Of a stretch of DNA of 8,856 bases, positions 1 through 6,961 are shown one piece after another. The stretch is from Peptococcaceae bacterium (GTDB lineage Bacteria; Bacillota; Peptococcia; Peptococcales; Peptococcaceae), in NCBI GenBank assembly GCA_017387265.1, contig JAFOFM010000161.1, forward strand, positions 1-8,856, read 5' to 3'. A program made the translations under genes and the position numbers. Position 1 is the first letter of the stretch; every line of letters begins with the position of its first letter. The notes under the pieces were generated by a model that saw only the letters and a list, made by a program, of their open reading frames with translations, did not search any database and was not told the origin of the DNA.

Positions 1-2
1 GC

Positions 3-737
3 AAAGTTCTGCTGACCGGAATTGACACGGCGCGGGAGGATGGGCTTTCGCTTTTGCGAAAAACAGAATTGCTCCGCGATGCGGTTTCCCGTGTCAGTTC
101 AAAAGAAGTCTGGCGTTATGTTAGTCCGGTACAGCCGGATAATTTACCGGAACGATTTCGTGTGGTAGCGGTGGACTGCGGTATCAAGCATAATATTCTG
201 CGTTCACTGAAAAAGAGAGGCTGTAACATTACGGTGGTGCCATGGAATACTAGTGCTGGTGAAATTGAGGCACTGAAGCCAGATGGAATTTTTCTTTCTA
301 ATGGTCCAGGCGACCCGGCTGATGTACAGCCGGTTATCGAAATGGTAAAGACTCTCAAAGGGCGATATCCGATTTTCGGTATCTGTCTGGGACATCAGAT
401 TATTGCACTGGCCTATGGAGCCAGAACCTATAAGCTAAAATTTGGCCACCGGGGTGGAAATCATCCGGTAAAACAGCTCGAAACAGGGCGATTGGAAATT
501 ACATCACAGAATCATTCTTATGCGGTAGATGCAGACAGCCTGAAAAACACGAACCTCTGTGTAACACATATCAATCTGTTAGACAATACTGTTGAAGGGC
601 TGAAATGTGAAAAGGACCGGATTTTTAGTGTACAATACCATCCGGAAAGTGCTCCTGGACCTCAGGACAGTGCCTACCTGTTTGACCGTTTTATAAAACT
701 GATGGAGGAGGAACAACGCCATGTCAAAACGAACTGA
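3..737 (+). CDS. carA: Carbamoyl-phosphate synthase small (glutaminase) subunit, 5'-truncated by window edge
   Basis: This subunit hydrolyses glutamine and channels the ammonia to CarB, where carbamoyl phosphate is made for pyrimidines and arginine in the cytoplasm. The frame is open from base 3 with no start, so the gene begins upstream; 244 residues are visible against about 360-380 for the family, so roughly the first third is missing. A TTG at 54 lies inside the gene and is not a start. The visible part ends the N-terminal domain and then holds the whole class I glutamine amidotransferase domain. It shows FLSNGPGDPA, the nucleophile elbow GICLGHQ with the catalytic Cys codon at 384-386, FGHRGGNHPV, and the His and Glu of the triad in QYHPES (codons 639-641 and 645-647). 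The stop lies inside carB, a 17-base overlap that suggests translational coupling. Identification is secure; whether this copy is controlled by pyrimidines or arginine cannot be seen because the upstream region is absent. Confidence 0.97.
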   Translation, partial: KVLLTGIDTAREDGLSLLRKTELLRDAVSRVSSKEVWRYVSPVQPDNLPERFRVVAVDCGIKHNILRSLKKRGCNITVVPWNTSAGEIEALKPDGIFLSNGPGDPADVQPVIEMVKTLKGRYPIFGICLGHQIIALAYGARTYKLKFGHRGGNHPVKQLETGRLEITSQNHSYAVDADSLKNTNLCVTHINLLDNTVEGLKCEKDRIFSVQYHPESAPGPQDSAYLFDRFIKLMEEEQRHVKTN

Positions 738-3700
738 CATTCATAAAATTCTTGTGATTGGCTCCGGCCCTATTGTAATTGGTCAGGCAGCGGAATTTGA
801 CTACGCTGGCACACAGGCGTGTCTTGCTTTAAAAGAAGAAGGCTATGAGGTGGTACTGGTTAATTCCAATCCTGCAACCATTATGACCGATACCTCCATC
901 GCCGATAAAGTATATATGGAACCGCTGACTCTGGAGTATTTGGCCCGGATTATCAGGCGGGAGCGGCCAGATGCCATTCTTCCGGGCATTGGCGGCCAGA
1001 CAGGCTTGAACCTGGCAATTCAGCTTGAGAAAAAAGGTGTTTTGGCAGAGTGTCATGTGGAGCTTCTGGGAACTAAAAGCAGCAGTATAGAACAGGCAGA
1101 GGATAGAGAGCTTTTCAAAAAGCTTTGCACAGAACTAGGGGAACCGGTTCTGCCGTCCGATATTGCTTCAACAGTGGAGGAAGGGCTTGCAATTGCAGAA
1201 AAAATCGGCTATCCGGTTGTGCTTCGTCCGGCCTTTACCCTTGGGGGAACTGGCGGCGGCTTTGCCGATAATGCCGAGGAATGTTTTATATTGCTGAAAA
1301 ACGGTCTTGCACTCTCACCGGCGCATCAGGTTTTAGTGGAAAAGAGTATAAAAGGCTACAAAGAAATTGAATACGAAGTTATGCGGGATGCCAATGACAC
1401 GGCTATTACCATATGCAATATGGAAAATCTGGACCCGGTAGGGATTCATACCGGGGATTCGATTGTAGTCTGCCCGTCACAGACGCTCACAAACCGGGAA
1501 TATCAGATGCTGAGGGACAGCGCACTGAACATTATCCGAGCTCTAAAAATTGAGGGTGGATGCAATGTGCAGTTTGCGCTGGATCCGCAGTCTTTTCAGT
1601 ATTACTTAATTGAAGTAAATCCGCGGGTATCCCGTTCCTCGGCACTAGCATCCAAAGCGAGCGGGTATCCAATTGCGCGGGTATCTGCCAAAATCGGGGT
1701 CGGTATGCAGCTCGATGAGATTATGCTGGCCAATACACCGGCCGCTTTTGAGCCGTCGCTGGATTATGTAGTAACGAAAATGCCGCGCTTTCCATTTGAT
1801 AAATTTACCGATGCCAGTAATGCATTAAGCACACAGATGAAAGCTACCGGGGAAGTCATGAGTGTGGGCCGTACATTTGAGGAGAGTCTGCTGAAAGCAG
1901 TTCGCTCACTGGAAACCGGGCGGATGCATCTCCATCATCCCAAATTTGATACCATGCCGGATGATGCGCTGTTTTCCTATATCGGTATCGGTACCGATGA
2001 CCGAATTTATGCTCTGGCTGAAATTCTGCGGCGTAATCATTCCGTTTCGTATCAGAACAGGATAACAGAAGAAACCGGGATTGACCGCTTTTTTATCAGC
2101 AAAATCAGAAATATTGTTCGCATGGAAGAACTGCTTCGCAGTTGTTATCTTGATTATGAGACTTTGAAAGCAGCGAAGAAGATGGGATTTTCTGATTATT
2201 ATATTGCACAGCTCTGGAAAATGAAAGAAACAGAGCTGTATGCAATTCGTCGAAAAGCAGGAATTGTACCTGTATATAAAATGATTGACTCCTGCGCAGC
2301 GGAATTCAGCAGTTATATTCCTTATTTTTATGCCACTTATGAGGATGAGAATGAATCCATTGTCTCACAGAATAAAAAAATTATTGTTCTGGGTTCTGGT
2401 CCAATTCGTATTGGGCAGGGCGTAGAATTTGATTATTCGACTGTGCATGCCGTTCAGACAATCAGAGACGCCGGTTATGAGGCAATTATTATCAATAATA
2501 ATCCGGAAACGGTATCGACTGATTACACCTGTTCGGATAAATTATATTTTGAACCGCTCTGCGTAGAGGATGTTATGAATATCATCGAACTGGAACATCC
2601 AGATGGTGTGATTGTAACACTGGGAGGACAGACTGCAATTAATCTGGCGGAGCAGCTTCATCAGCGAGGCGTGAAGATTATTGGTACTGGCTGTGAGGCA
2701 ATTCGACGGGCAGAAAACCGGGAGGATTTTGAAAAGCTCCTTTCTGCCGAACACATTCCGCAGCCTAAGGGTAAAGCTGTAACCAGTATTGAAGAAGGGT
2801 TGAAAGCGGCACAGGAAATTGGATATCCGGTTTTAGTGCGTCCAAGTTTTGTTCTGGGCGGCCGGGCCATGCAGATTGTTGCAAAAGAAGAGCAACTGCA
2901 GCACTATCTGAAAACCGCTGTTGAGATATCAGATGAAAAACCGGTTCTGGTGGATAAGTATATTTGCGGCAAAGAGGTCGAGGTGGATGCCGTATGTGAC
3001 GGCTCGCAGGTTTTTATACCTGGCATTATGCAGCTGGTGGAACGAACTGGTGTCCATTCCGGGGATTCTATCAGTGTATATCCGCCATACAGTCTTTCGG
3101 AACAGGTAAAGGAAACGATACTGCATTATACAGAACAGCTTGGAATGGCAATTGGAATTTGCGGGCTGTTCAACATTCAGTTCATTGTGGATGAAAAGGA
3201 TGATGTCTATATTATTGAAGTGAATCCGCGTTCATCAAGAACGGTTCCGTTTATATCAAAGGCTTCCGGGTTCAGTCTTGCGGATATTGCTACAAGGGTT
3301 ATGCTGGGTGTATCGCTGCGCGAACAGGGGTTTCAAGTTCGATATCCGCAGGAAAAATCCAGATGGTATGTAAAGGTACCGGTTTTTTCGTTTTATAAAT
3401 TGCAGGGAATGGATTCCTGTCTTTCGCCGGAAATGAAATCTACTGGGGAGGCCATCGGTTATGACCGGGTATTTCATCGTGCCATGTACAAAGCGATGGT
3501 AGCGACTGGTATGCGCATGCAGAATTACGGAACTGTACTTGTGACTGTGGCCGATGAAGATAAGGAAGCAGTATTGCCGCTTGTCAAACGCTTTTATGAT
3601 ATGGGTTTCAATATTGAAGCGACAGTCGGGACAGCAAATTATTTAAAAGAACATGGGATTCATACCAGAGTGCTGCGTAAACTCAGTGAGGGAAGCGAGG

Positions 3701-3912
3701 AGATTCTGGAAGCCATTCAGGCAGGTTATATCAGTTATGTTATCAATACAAGGGCGATTTTTTCTGATGTGCACTATGAAGATGGTGTGACTATTCGAAA
3801 ATGTGCTATTCAGAATAATATTACTCTGCTGACATCGCTGGACACTGTAAAAATTTTACTGGATGTATTGGATGAAATGACTATCGGGATATCTACGATT
3901 GATGCACGATAA
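721..3912 (+). CDS. carB: Carbamoyl-phosphate synthase large (synthetase) subunit
   Basis: CarB uses two ATP, bicarbonate and the ammonia from CarA to make carbamoyl phosphate. The 1063 residues match the family's usual length of about 1060-1075. The internal duplication is clear: GSGPIVIGQ at 14-22 and GSGPIRIGQ at 558-566 open the two synthetase halves, and the metal/ATP-binding EVNPR occurs at 298-302 and 833-837. Glycine-rich ATP-grasp loops (RPAFTLGG, RPSFVLGG) are present in both halves. The C-terminal MGS-like allosteric domain runs from about 935 to the end. Residues equivalent to the E. coli allosteric ligand-binding set are all kept by a constant offset of six: K948, T968, T971, K987 and N1009. 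The protein therefore looks capable of regulation by UMP/IMP-type nucleotides, although the real effector is inference. The start is set by GGAGGAGG at 704-711, nine bases ahead of ATG 721 and inside the carA end. No frameshift or missing motif was found. Confidence 0.98.
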   Translation: MSKRTDIHKILVIGSGPIVIGQAAEFDYAGTQACLALKEEGYEVVLVNSNPATIMTDTSIADKVYMEPLTLEYLARIIRRERPDAILPGIGGQTGLNLAIQLEKKGVLAECHVELLGTKSSSIEQAEDRELFKKLCTELGEPVLPSDIASTVEEGLAIAEKIGYPVVLRPAFTLGGTGGGFADNAEECFILLKNGLALSPAHQVLVEKSIKGYKEIEYEVMRDANDTAITICNMENLDPVGIHTGDSIVVCPSQTLTNREYQMLRDSALNIIRALKIEGGCNVQFALDPQSFQYYLIEVNPRVSRSSALASKASGYPIARVSAKIGVGMQLDEIMLANTPAAFEPSLDYVVTKMPRFPFDKFTDASNALSTQMKATGEVMSVGRTFEESLLKAVRSLETGRMHLHHPKFDTMPDDALFSYIGIGTDDRIYALAEILRRNHSVSYQNRITEETGIDRFFISKIRNIVRMEELLRSCYLDYETLKAAKKMGFSDYYIAQLWKMKETELYAIRRKAGIVPVYKMIDSCAAEFSSYIPYFYATYEDENESIVSQNKKIIVLGSGPIRIGQGVEFDYSTVHAVQTIRDAGYEAIIINNNPETVSTDYTCSDKLYFEPLCVEDVMNIIELEHPDGVIVTLGGQTAINLAEQLHQRGVKIIGTGCEAIRRAENREDFEKLLSAEHIPQPKGKAVTSIEEGLKAAQEIGYPVLVRPSFVLGGRAMQIVAKEEQLQHYLKTAVEISDEKPVLVDKYICGKEVEVDAVCDGSQVFIPGIMQLVERTGVHSGDSISVYPPYSLSEQVKETILHYTEQLGMAIGICGLFNIQFIVDEKDDVYIIEVNPRSSRTVPFISKASGFSLADIATRVMLGVSLREQGFQVRYPQEKSRWYVKVPVFSFYKLQGMDSCLSPEMKSTGEAIGYDRVFHRAMYKAMVATGMRMQNYGTVLVTVADEDKEAVLPLVKRFYDMGFNIEATVGTANYLKEHGIHTRVLRKLSEGSEEILEAIQAGYISYVINTRAIFSDVHYEDGVTIRKCAIQNNITLLTSLDTVKILLDVLDEMTIGISTIDAR

Positions 3913-3916
3913 TTAA

Positions 3917-3952
3917 AAATGGAGCCGAATCCTTATTGGATAGGCTCCATTT
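3917..3952. terminator. Bidirectional intrinsic terminator between carB and the SNF transporter gene
   Basis: AAATGGAGCC (3917-3926) pairs perfectly with GGCTCCATTT (3943-3952). Inside it ATCC (3929-3932) pairs with GGAT (3938-3941), leaving a five-base loop and a small GA/A internal bulge. On the + strand the following T tract is weak (TTTCATT). On the minus strand the stem is followed by ATTTTTAATT, a better U tract. It lies between two convergent stop codons, five bases after carB and 28 bases after the transporter gene, so it probably stops both transcripts. Confidence 0.85.
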
Positions 3953-3980
3953 CATTATAGGTTAAATATTTCAGTTTATT

Positions 3981-5309
3981 TTAGAACGCTACTTTCATAA
4001 ATAATGCAATCAGGCATAAAATCAGAGCGCAGGCTACATATAAGAAGCGGCCTGTGTTATGCCACAGGGCACCGTGTGGTTTGGATGTGCCTTTGTTGAT
4101 TTCATCCAGTAAGTCTTCTTTTTTCATAATCCAGAACCAGGATACTGCACCCAGGGTTGCACCAATCGGGATAATGTAAATCGAAACGATATCCATCCAT
4201 GGGCCCCAGTTGAAGATTGGTTCCATATGCAGGCCAAAGCCTAAACATACAACGGCTAACAGTGCCAGTACATGACCGCGTTTCAGTTTCGGGAAGCGGT
4301 GCTGCAGGGATTCGCCAACGGCTTCAAACATGTTCTGCAGGGAGCTTACACCGGCAAAAATCATAGCAGTGTATAAAATTATTGCAAATAACTGACCGGC
4401 AGGGATATCCTGCAGGATGCGTGGCAGGGTTACAAACAGCAGGGATGGGCCGGCACCAATATCCAGACCATATGCAAAACATGCGGGAATCATTACCAGA
4501 GCGGCAGTCAGGGCTGCAATGGTATCAAATAAAGCGGTGCGTGTAGCCAGTTTTACCACATCTTCTTTGCTGTCTAAGTATGCACCGTAAACAATCATAC
4601 CGCTGCCGGTAACCGAAAGGGAGAAGAAAGCCTGCCCCATTGCCCAGATCCAGGTCATTGGGTCCGCCAGTTTACTCCAGTCTGGTGTAAACATAAATTT
4701 ATAGCCTTCCATTGCACCAGGCAGGAAGGAAACACGAACAGCCAGGATTACAAAAATGATAAAGAACACCGGCATCATGATTTTGTTAGTTTTTTCAATG
4801 CTTTTTGCACCGAGCAGTAATGTCAGCAGTGTCCCGATAACGACAATGATATGGAATGGCACTACGGAGTATTCGGTAGTGGAGAAGCTTTCAAACCATA
4901 AGCCGGTATCTAATGTCATTAATTCGCCGGTAACGGACTGGAAGAATGCTTTCAGAATATATGCAATAATAACGGCATAGCCAATCGCAATGCACATGGA
5001 GCCTGCCAGAGGCAGCCAGCCTAAAAGTCCGCCTGCTTTGCCAAGTTTTGGACTGCGGGATTCCCACGCTTTTTCATAAGACCCCAGTGTACCAGTGCGG
5101 GACCGACGCCCGATTGCGTATTCGGCAGATAACCCGACGGTACTGAAGAGTACCACAAAAAACAGGTAGGCAACTAAAAAGGCACCGCCGCCGTTTGCCC
5201 CCATTTTTGCAGGAAATCCCCATACATTTGCCATACCTACAGCCGAACCAACCGCAGCTAATACAAAGCCCCAGCGGCTGGAAAAGCCCATTTTTTTCTT
5301 CTGTTCCAT
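3981..5309 (-). CDS. SNF/NSS-family sodium-coupled amino-acid transporter
   Basis: A 442-residue integral membrane protein of the neurotransmitter:sodium symporter family (LeuT fold), which imports amino acids with sodium; the substrate cannot be read from sequence. About 11 membrane segments are visible, as in the bacterial 11-helix members, including the unwound TM1 (GFVLAAVGSAVGMANVW, 14-30), NGGGAF (39-44), TM6 with GQAFFSLSVTGSG (225-237) and the TM8 sodium-site pair S322-S323. The extracellular-gate Arg of LeuT (R30) is Gly31 here, while the partner Asp is probably D373 in TM10. ATG 5309 is chosen because the canonical N-terminus MEQKKK...SRWGF begins there. The AGGAGG is 13 bases upstream, a long but usable spacing. 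The longer frame back to 5399 would run through the promoter region and is rejected. The gene is transcribed divergently from a LysR regulator, which probably controls it. It ends at the shared terminator opposite carB. Confidence 0.93.
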   Translation of the reverse strand: MEQKKKMGFSSRWGFVLAAVGSAVGMANVWGFPAKMGANGGGAFLVAYLFFVVLFSTVGLSAEYAIGRRSRTGTLGSYEKAWESRSPKLGKAGGLLGWLPLAGSMCIAIGYAVIIAYILKAFFQSVTGELMTLDTGLWFESFSTTEYSVVPFHIIVVIGTLLTLLLGAKSIEKTNKIMMPVFFIIFVILAVRVSFLPGAMEGYKFMFTPDWSKLADPMTWIWAMGQAFFSLSVTGSGMIVYGAYLDSKEDVVKLATRTALFDTIAALTAALVMIPACFAYGLDIGAGPSLLFVTLPRILQDIPAGQLFAIILYTAMIFAGVSSLQNMFEAVGESLQHRFPKLKRGHVLALLAVVCLGFGLHMEPIFNWGPWMDIVSIYIIPIGATLGAVSWFWIMKKEDLLDEINKGTSKPHGALWHNTGRFLYVACALILCLIALFMKVAF

Positions 5310-5335
5310 GATTGTAATAAGTCCTCCTATGATTC

Positions 5336-5363
5336 TTGACAGAAAATATAGTGTCATTATAAT
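5336..5363 (+). promoter_or_regulatory. Predicted consensus sigma-70-type promoter of the LysR regulator gene
   Basis: TTGACA (5336-5341) and TATAAT (5358-5363) both match the consensus perfectly, with a 16-bp spacer. The expected start point is near 5370, leaving a leader of about 65 bases before ATG 5435. The -10 box overlaps that of the minus-strand promoter by four bases within the palindrome ATTATAAT. The -35 box lies in the predicted leader of the transporter gene. Confidence 0.75.
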
Positions 5364-5384
5364 AAGAGTAAAGATATTTGTCCA
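5356..5384 (-). promoter_or_regulatory. Predicted sigma-70-type promoter of the SNF transporter gene
   Basis: Read on the minus strand, TGGACA (5384-5379, five of six consensus bases) is followed after 17 bp by TATAAT (5361-5356, perfect). The expected start point is near 5349, giving a leader of about 40 bases before ATG 5309 that includes the AGGAGG. The -10 box is the same DNA as the -10 box of the opposing lysR promoter. Position, spacing and match are seen directly; activity is inferred. Confidence 0.7.
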
Positions 5385-5407
5385 ATGAATGGTTTGCATC
5401 TGGGCTA

Positions 5408-5422
5408 TTATTATTCTTAATA
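5408..5422. promoter_or_regulatory. Candidate LysR-type operator (T-N11-A dyad)
   Basis: TATTA (5409-5413) and TAATA (5418-5422) form an inverted repeat around TTCT. The overlapping TTA (5408-5410) and TAA (5418-5420) give the T-N11-A form typical of LysR-family sites. Its centre lies about 66 bp upstream of the predicted transporter start point, the usual place for the recognition site of an activating LysR protein. It also sits just ahead of the lysR ribosome binding site, so binding could reduce regulator expression. The stretch is AT-rich, so chance symmetry is possible. Confidence 0.4.
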
Positions 5423-5434
5423 TCTGGAGGGCTT

Positions 5435-6319
5435 ATGGATATCAAAAACCTGATTACATTTGTACATGTTGCCGAGCTGGGTAACTTTTCACGGGCTGCC
5501 GAGCGATTAGACTATTCGCAGCCTACGATTTCCGTGCAGATTCGTCAGCTGGAGCAGGAATTAGGCTTCCGGCTGTTTGACCGCATCGGTCATGCGGTTC
5601 GGCTTACCGATAAGGGCAGAGATGCGCTTGTATATGCCCAGCAGGTTTGCCGCTTATGTCAGCAGATGGCAGAGGATAATACCGAAGAGAATAAGCGGGA
5701 AACGCTGATTCGCATTGCTACATCGGACTCGTTAAGTGCTTCGCTGCTTTATGAATGCTTTCCGTATATCCGGGAACAGCATCCCAATATTCATATCGAG
5801 CTGACCACCGCCGGCACCGAAGATCTGTTTCGGATGCTGGATCATAACGAGGCGGATATTGTCTGCACGCTGGATAATCATATTTATAATACGAACTATC
5901 GTATTGAGGGTGAGAAAAACGTAGGGGTGCATGTTATTGTGCCGGCGAGTTCGCCTTTAGCGGAGAAAGAAGTTTTAACTACTGAAGATCTGATGGCGCA
6001 GGACTGGATCTTAACCGAAAAGGGCATGAGCTATCGCCGTCTGTTTGATGAATGGCTTGCAAAACATTCCCTGGAGGTTCGTCCTGTTCTGGAAGCCGGG
6101 CAGGCAGATTTAATCTGTTCTTTAGTGGAGAAGGGGCTGGGCTGTTCTTTTTTACCGGATTATGTAACGGAGGAGGCAGTTAATCGCGGAACGGTAAAAC
6201 GCCTTTGTGCAGCGAACTTTAATCCGGACCTCTGGAAACAGATTTTATATCATCGGGAAAAATGGGTATCGTCTTCCATGCAGACGGTACTAGCGATCAT
6301 GACAGAACGCTGGCTGTAA
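5435..6319 (+). CDS. LysR-family transcriptional regulator
   Basis: A 294-residue cytoplasmic DNA-binding protein of standard LysR length. The N-terminal winged helix-turn-helix covers about 1-60, with the family pattern FSRAAERL, SQPTISVQIRQLEQELG and LFDR (18-50). A linker helix follows, and then a periplasmic-binding-protein-like effector domain from about 89 to 290, which includes the usual late motif GLGCSFLPDYV. The start is ATG 5435, with GGAGGG at 5426-5431 only three bases ahead, a tight spacing. A longer in-frame reading from a TTG at 5378 would add 19 residues without a ribosome binding site and is not favoured. By family rule it most likely controls the divergent transporter gene and its own promoter, using the transported amino acid or a derivative as coinducer; the ligand is unknown. 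It is followed by its own strong terminator, so it is probably monocistronic. Confidence 0.93.
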   Translation: MDIKNLITFVHVAELGNFSRAAERLDYSQPTISVQIRQLEQELGFRLFDRIGHAVRLTDKGRDALVYAQQVCRLCQQMAEDNTEENKRETLIRIATSDSLSASLLYECFPYIREQHPNIHIELTTAGTEDLFRMLDHNEADIVCTLDNHIYNTNYRIEGEKNVGVHVIVPASSPLAEKEVLTTEDLMAQDWILTEKGMSYRRLFDEWLAKHSLEVRPVLEAGQADLICSLVEKGLGCSFLPDYVTEEAVNRGTVKRLCAANFNPDLWKQILYHREKWVSSSMQTVLAIMTERWL

Positions 6320-6330
6320 AATTTTATATG

Positions 6331-6377
6331 AAAGAGCCGAAGAGATGAAGAAATTCATATCTTTCGGTTCTTTTTTT
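6331..6377 (+). terminator. Intrinsic terminator after the LysR gene
   Basis: AAAGAGCCGAA at 6331-6341 pairs with TTTCGGTTCTTT at 6362-6373 with one G-U pair. An upper stem ATGAA/TTCAT closes a GAAA loop, with a small bulge between the two stems. The hairpin is followed by seven T (6371-6377), the form expected of a Rho-independent terminator. It starts about 12 bases after the stop codon. Confidence 0.88.
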
Positions 6378-6419
6378 GTTCAGATATAAAATATTGGGCA
6401 AAAAGCATTCCCTGAAAAC

Positions 6420-6431
6420 GTGCATCTGCAC
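6420..6431. promoter_or_regulatory. Short palindrome, possible operator
   Basis: GTGCA and TGCAC are perfect inverted copies separated by two bases. The loop is too tight for a good RNA hairpin, so a protein-binding DNA site is more likely than a terminator or leader structure. It is centred about 90 bp upstream of the predicted -35 box of the downstream promoter. No regulator can be named. Confidence 0.35.
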
Positions 6432-6512
6432 ACTTTTGGGGAGTGGGCATAGGGGTTTTGTATAGATACTTAACATAGGCTGTAGCTATATATGTTTATA
6501 GAAAGCCTGTCT

Positions 6513-6541
6513 TTTACAGAAGCAGAGGCAGAACATATACT
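6513..6541 (+). promoter_or_regulatory. Predicted promoter for the small-protein/ESS transporter cluster
   Basis: TTTACA (6513-6518) and TATACT (6536-6541) each match five of six sigma-70 consensus bases with the ideal 17-bp spacer. The start point would be near 6548, giving a leader of about 50 bases before ATG 6601 with AAGGAG at 6586-6591. A small dyad CTGT-CTTTT-ACAG (6507-6519) overlaps the -35 box and could be an operator. Confidence 0.6.
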
Positions 6542-6600
6542 ATAGATAGCATAGAGTGCACTTATAAGAAAAAATGAATGAAAAAAAGGAGATTATTATT

Positions 6601-6921
6601 ATGCACATGTTAACAGGTAAATGGAAAATCGTTGCTACTACAGCTCTGGGTACAATGGATCTGGTTGCAGATTTCAAAGCAAGTGAAGATGCAACTACTT
6701 TCACAGGCAGCGTATTTGACGAAAAAAACAACAAAACCTATGAAGTAATGAACGGCGTTTTAAACGATCACCACATTTCTTATGATATGGTAATCAAATT
6801 TGGTCTGATTCCTTTCAACTTCCATTTAGAAGGCGAATACACCGATGATGGCAAATGCCGCGGTGAAGGTAAAGCTATGAAAATGGAAGGTACCTACGAA
6901 GGTTACAAACTGGCTGAATAA
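6601..6921 (+). CDS. Small 106-residue beta-rich protein, calycin/lipocalin-like, function unknown
   Basis: The product has no signal peptide and no membrane segment, so it should be cytosolic. It begins LTGKWKIVATT and continues as alternating polar/apolar strands separated by short Gly/Asp/Asn turns (TMDLVADFK, TFTGSVFD, SYDMVIKFG, NFHLEGEYTDDGK, MEGTYEGYKL). The opening G-x-W and the up-and-down strand pattern resemble small calycin or lipocalin-like barrels, which bind hydrophobic or cofactor-like ligands; this is resemblance by eye, not a proven family. ATG 6601 is chosen because AAGGAG (6586-6591) lies nine bases ahead; the in-frame ATG at 6574 has no ribosome binding site. Codon use is that of a highly expressed gene: all five Asn codons are AAC and the only Arg codon is CGC, unlike carB, where AAT predominates. 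It is first in the cluster, 40 bases ahead of the ESS transporter, suggesting co-transcription. I do not know its function. Confidence 0.85.
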   Translation: MHMLTGKWKIVATTALGTMDLVADFKASEDATTFTGSVFDEKNNKTYEVMNGVLNDHHISYDMVIKFGLIPFNFHLEGEYTDDGKCRGEGKAMKMEGTYEGYKLAE

Positions 6922-6961
6922 CAGCAACTATTAATTCAATTCCAAACAGGAGGGATTGTAT

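Larger units (their letters stand above)
6378..6600 (+). other. Gene-free leader and control region of the small-protein/ESS/ThDP cluster
   Basis: No convincing open frame exists here on either strand. Seen directly are: a 12-bp dyad GTGCA-TC-TGCAC (6420-6431); a G-rich block of three G runs flanked by T4 tracts (TTTTGGGG at 6434-6441, GGGGTTTT at 6452-6459); AACATA at 6472 and 6532 with inverted TATGTT at 6491; TATAGATA at 6461 and again at 6541; and AGGCT/AGCCT (6477-6481, 6504-6508) as an inverted pair. A promoter lies at 6513-6541. The amount of repeated and symmetrical sequence upstream of that promoter suggests regulator binding sites. No known riboswitch fold was recognised. Confidence 0.55.

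Noticed and set aside
721..3912. CarB duplication as a recent gene fusion or repeat expansion
   Set aside because: The two homologous halves are the ancient, universal architecture of this subunit and are not unusual.
5310..5399. N-terminal extension of the SNF transporter (30 extra residues)
   Set aside because: It would run through the predicted promoter and AGGAGG of the gene, has no ribosome binding site of its own, and the family N-terminus clearly begins at ATG 5309.
5372..5425. Long inverted repeat AGATATT...AATATCT as a leader hairpin masking the lysR ribosome binding site
   Set aside because: The 7-bp AT-rich arms are separated by 40 bases, so the stem would be too weak to hold.
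5378..5434. N-terminal extension of the LysR protein from TTG 5378
   Set aside because: No ribosome binding site precedes it, and LysR proteins typically start a few residues before the helix-turn-helix, as ATG 5435 gives.
6413..6428. Possible catabolite-repression (cre) site beginning TGAAAACG
   Set aside because: Only the left half fits the cre consensus; the right half lacks the required CA and the symmetry fails.
6437..6460. G-quadruplex in the leader
   Set aside because: Only three close runs of three or more G are present; a fourth nearby run is missing.
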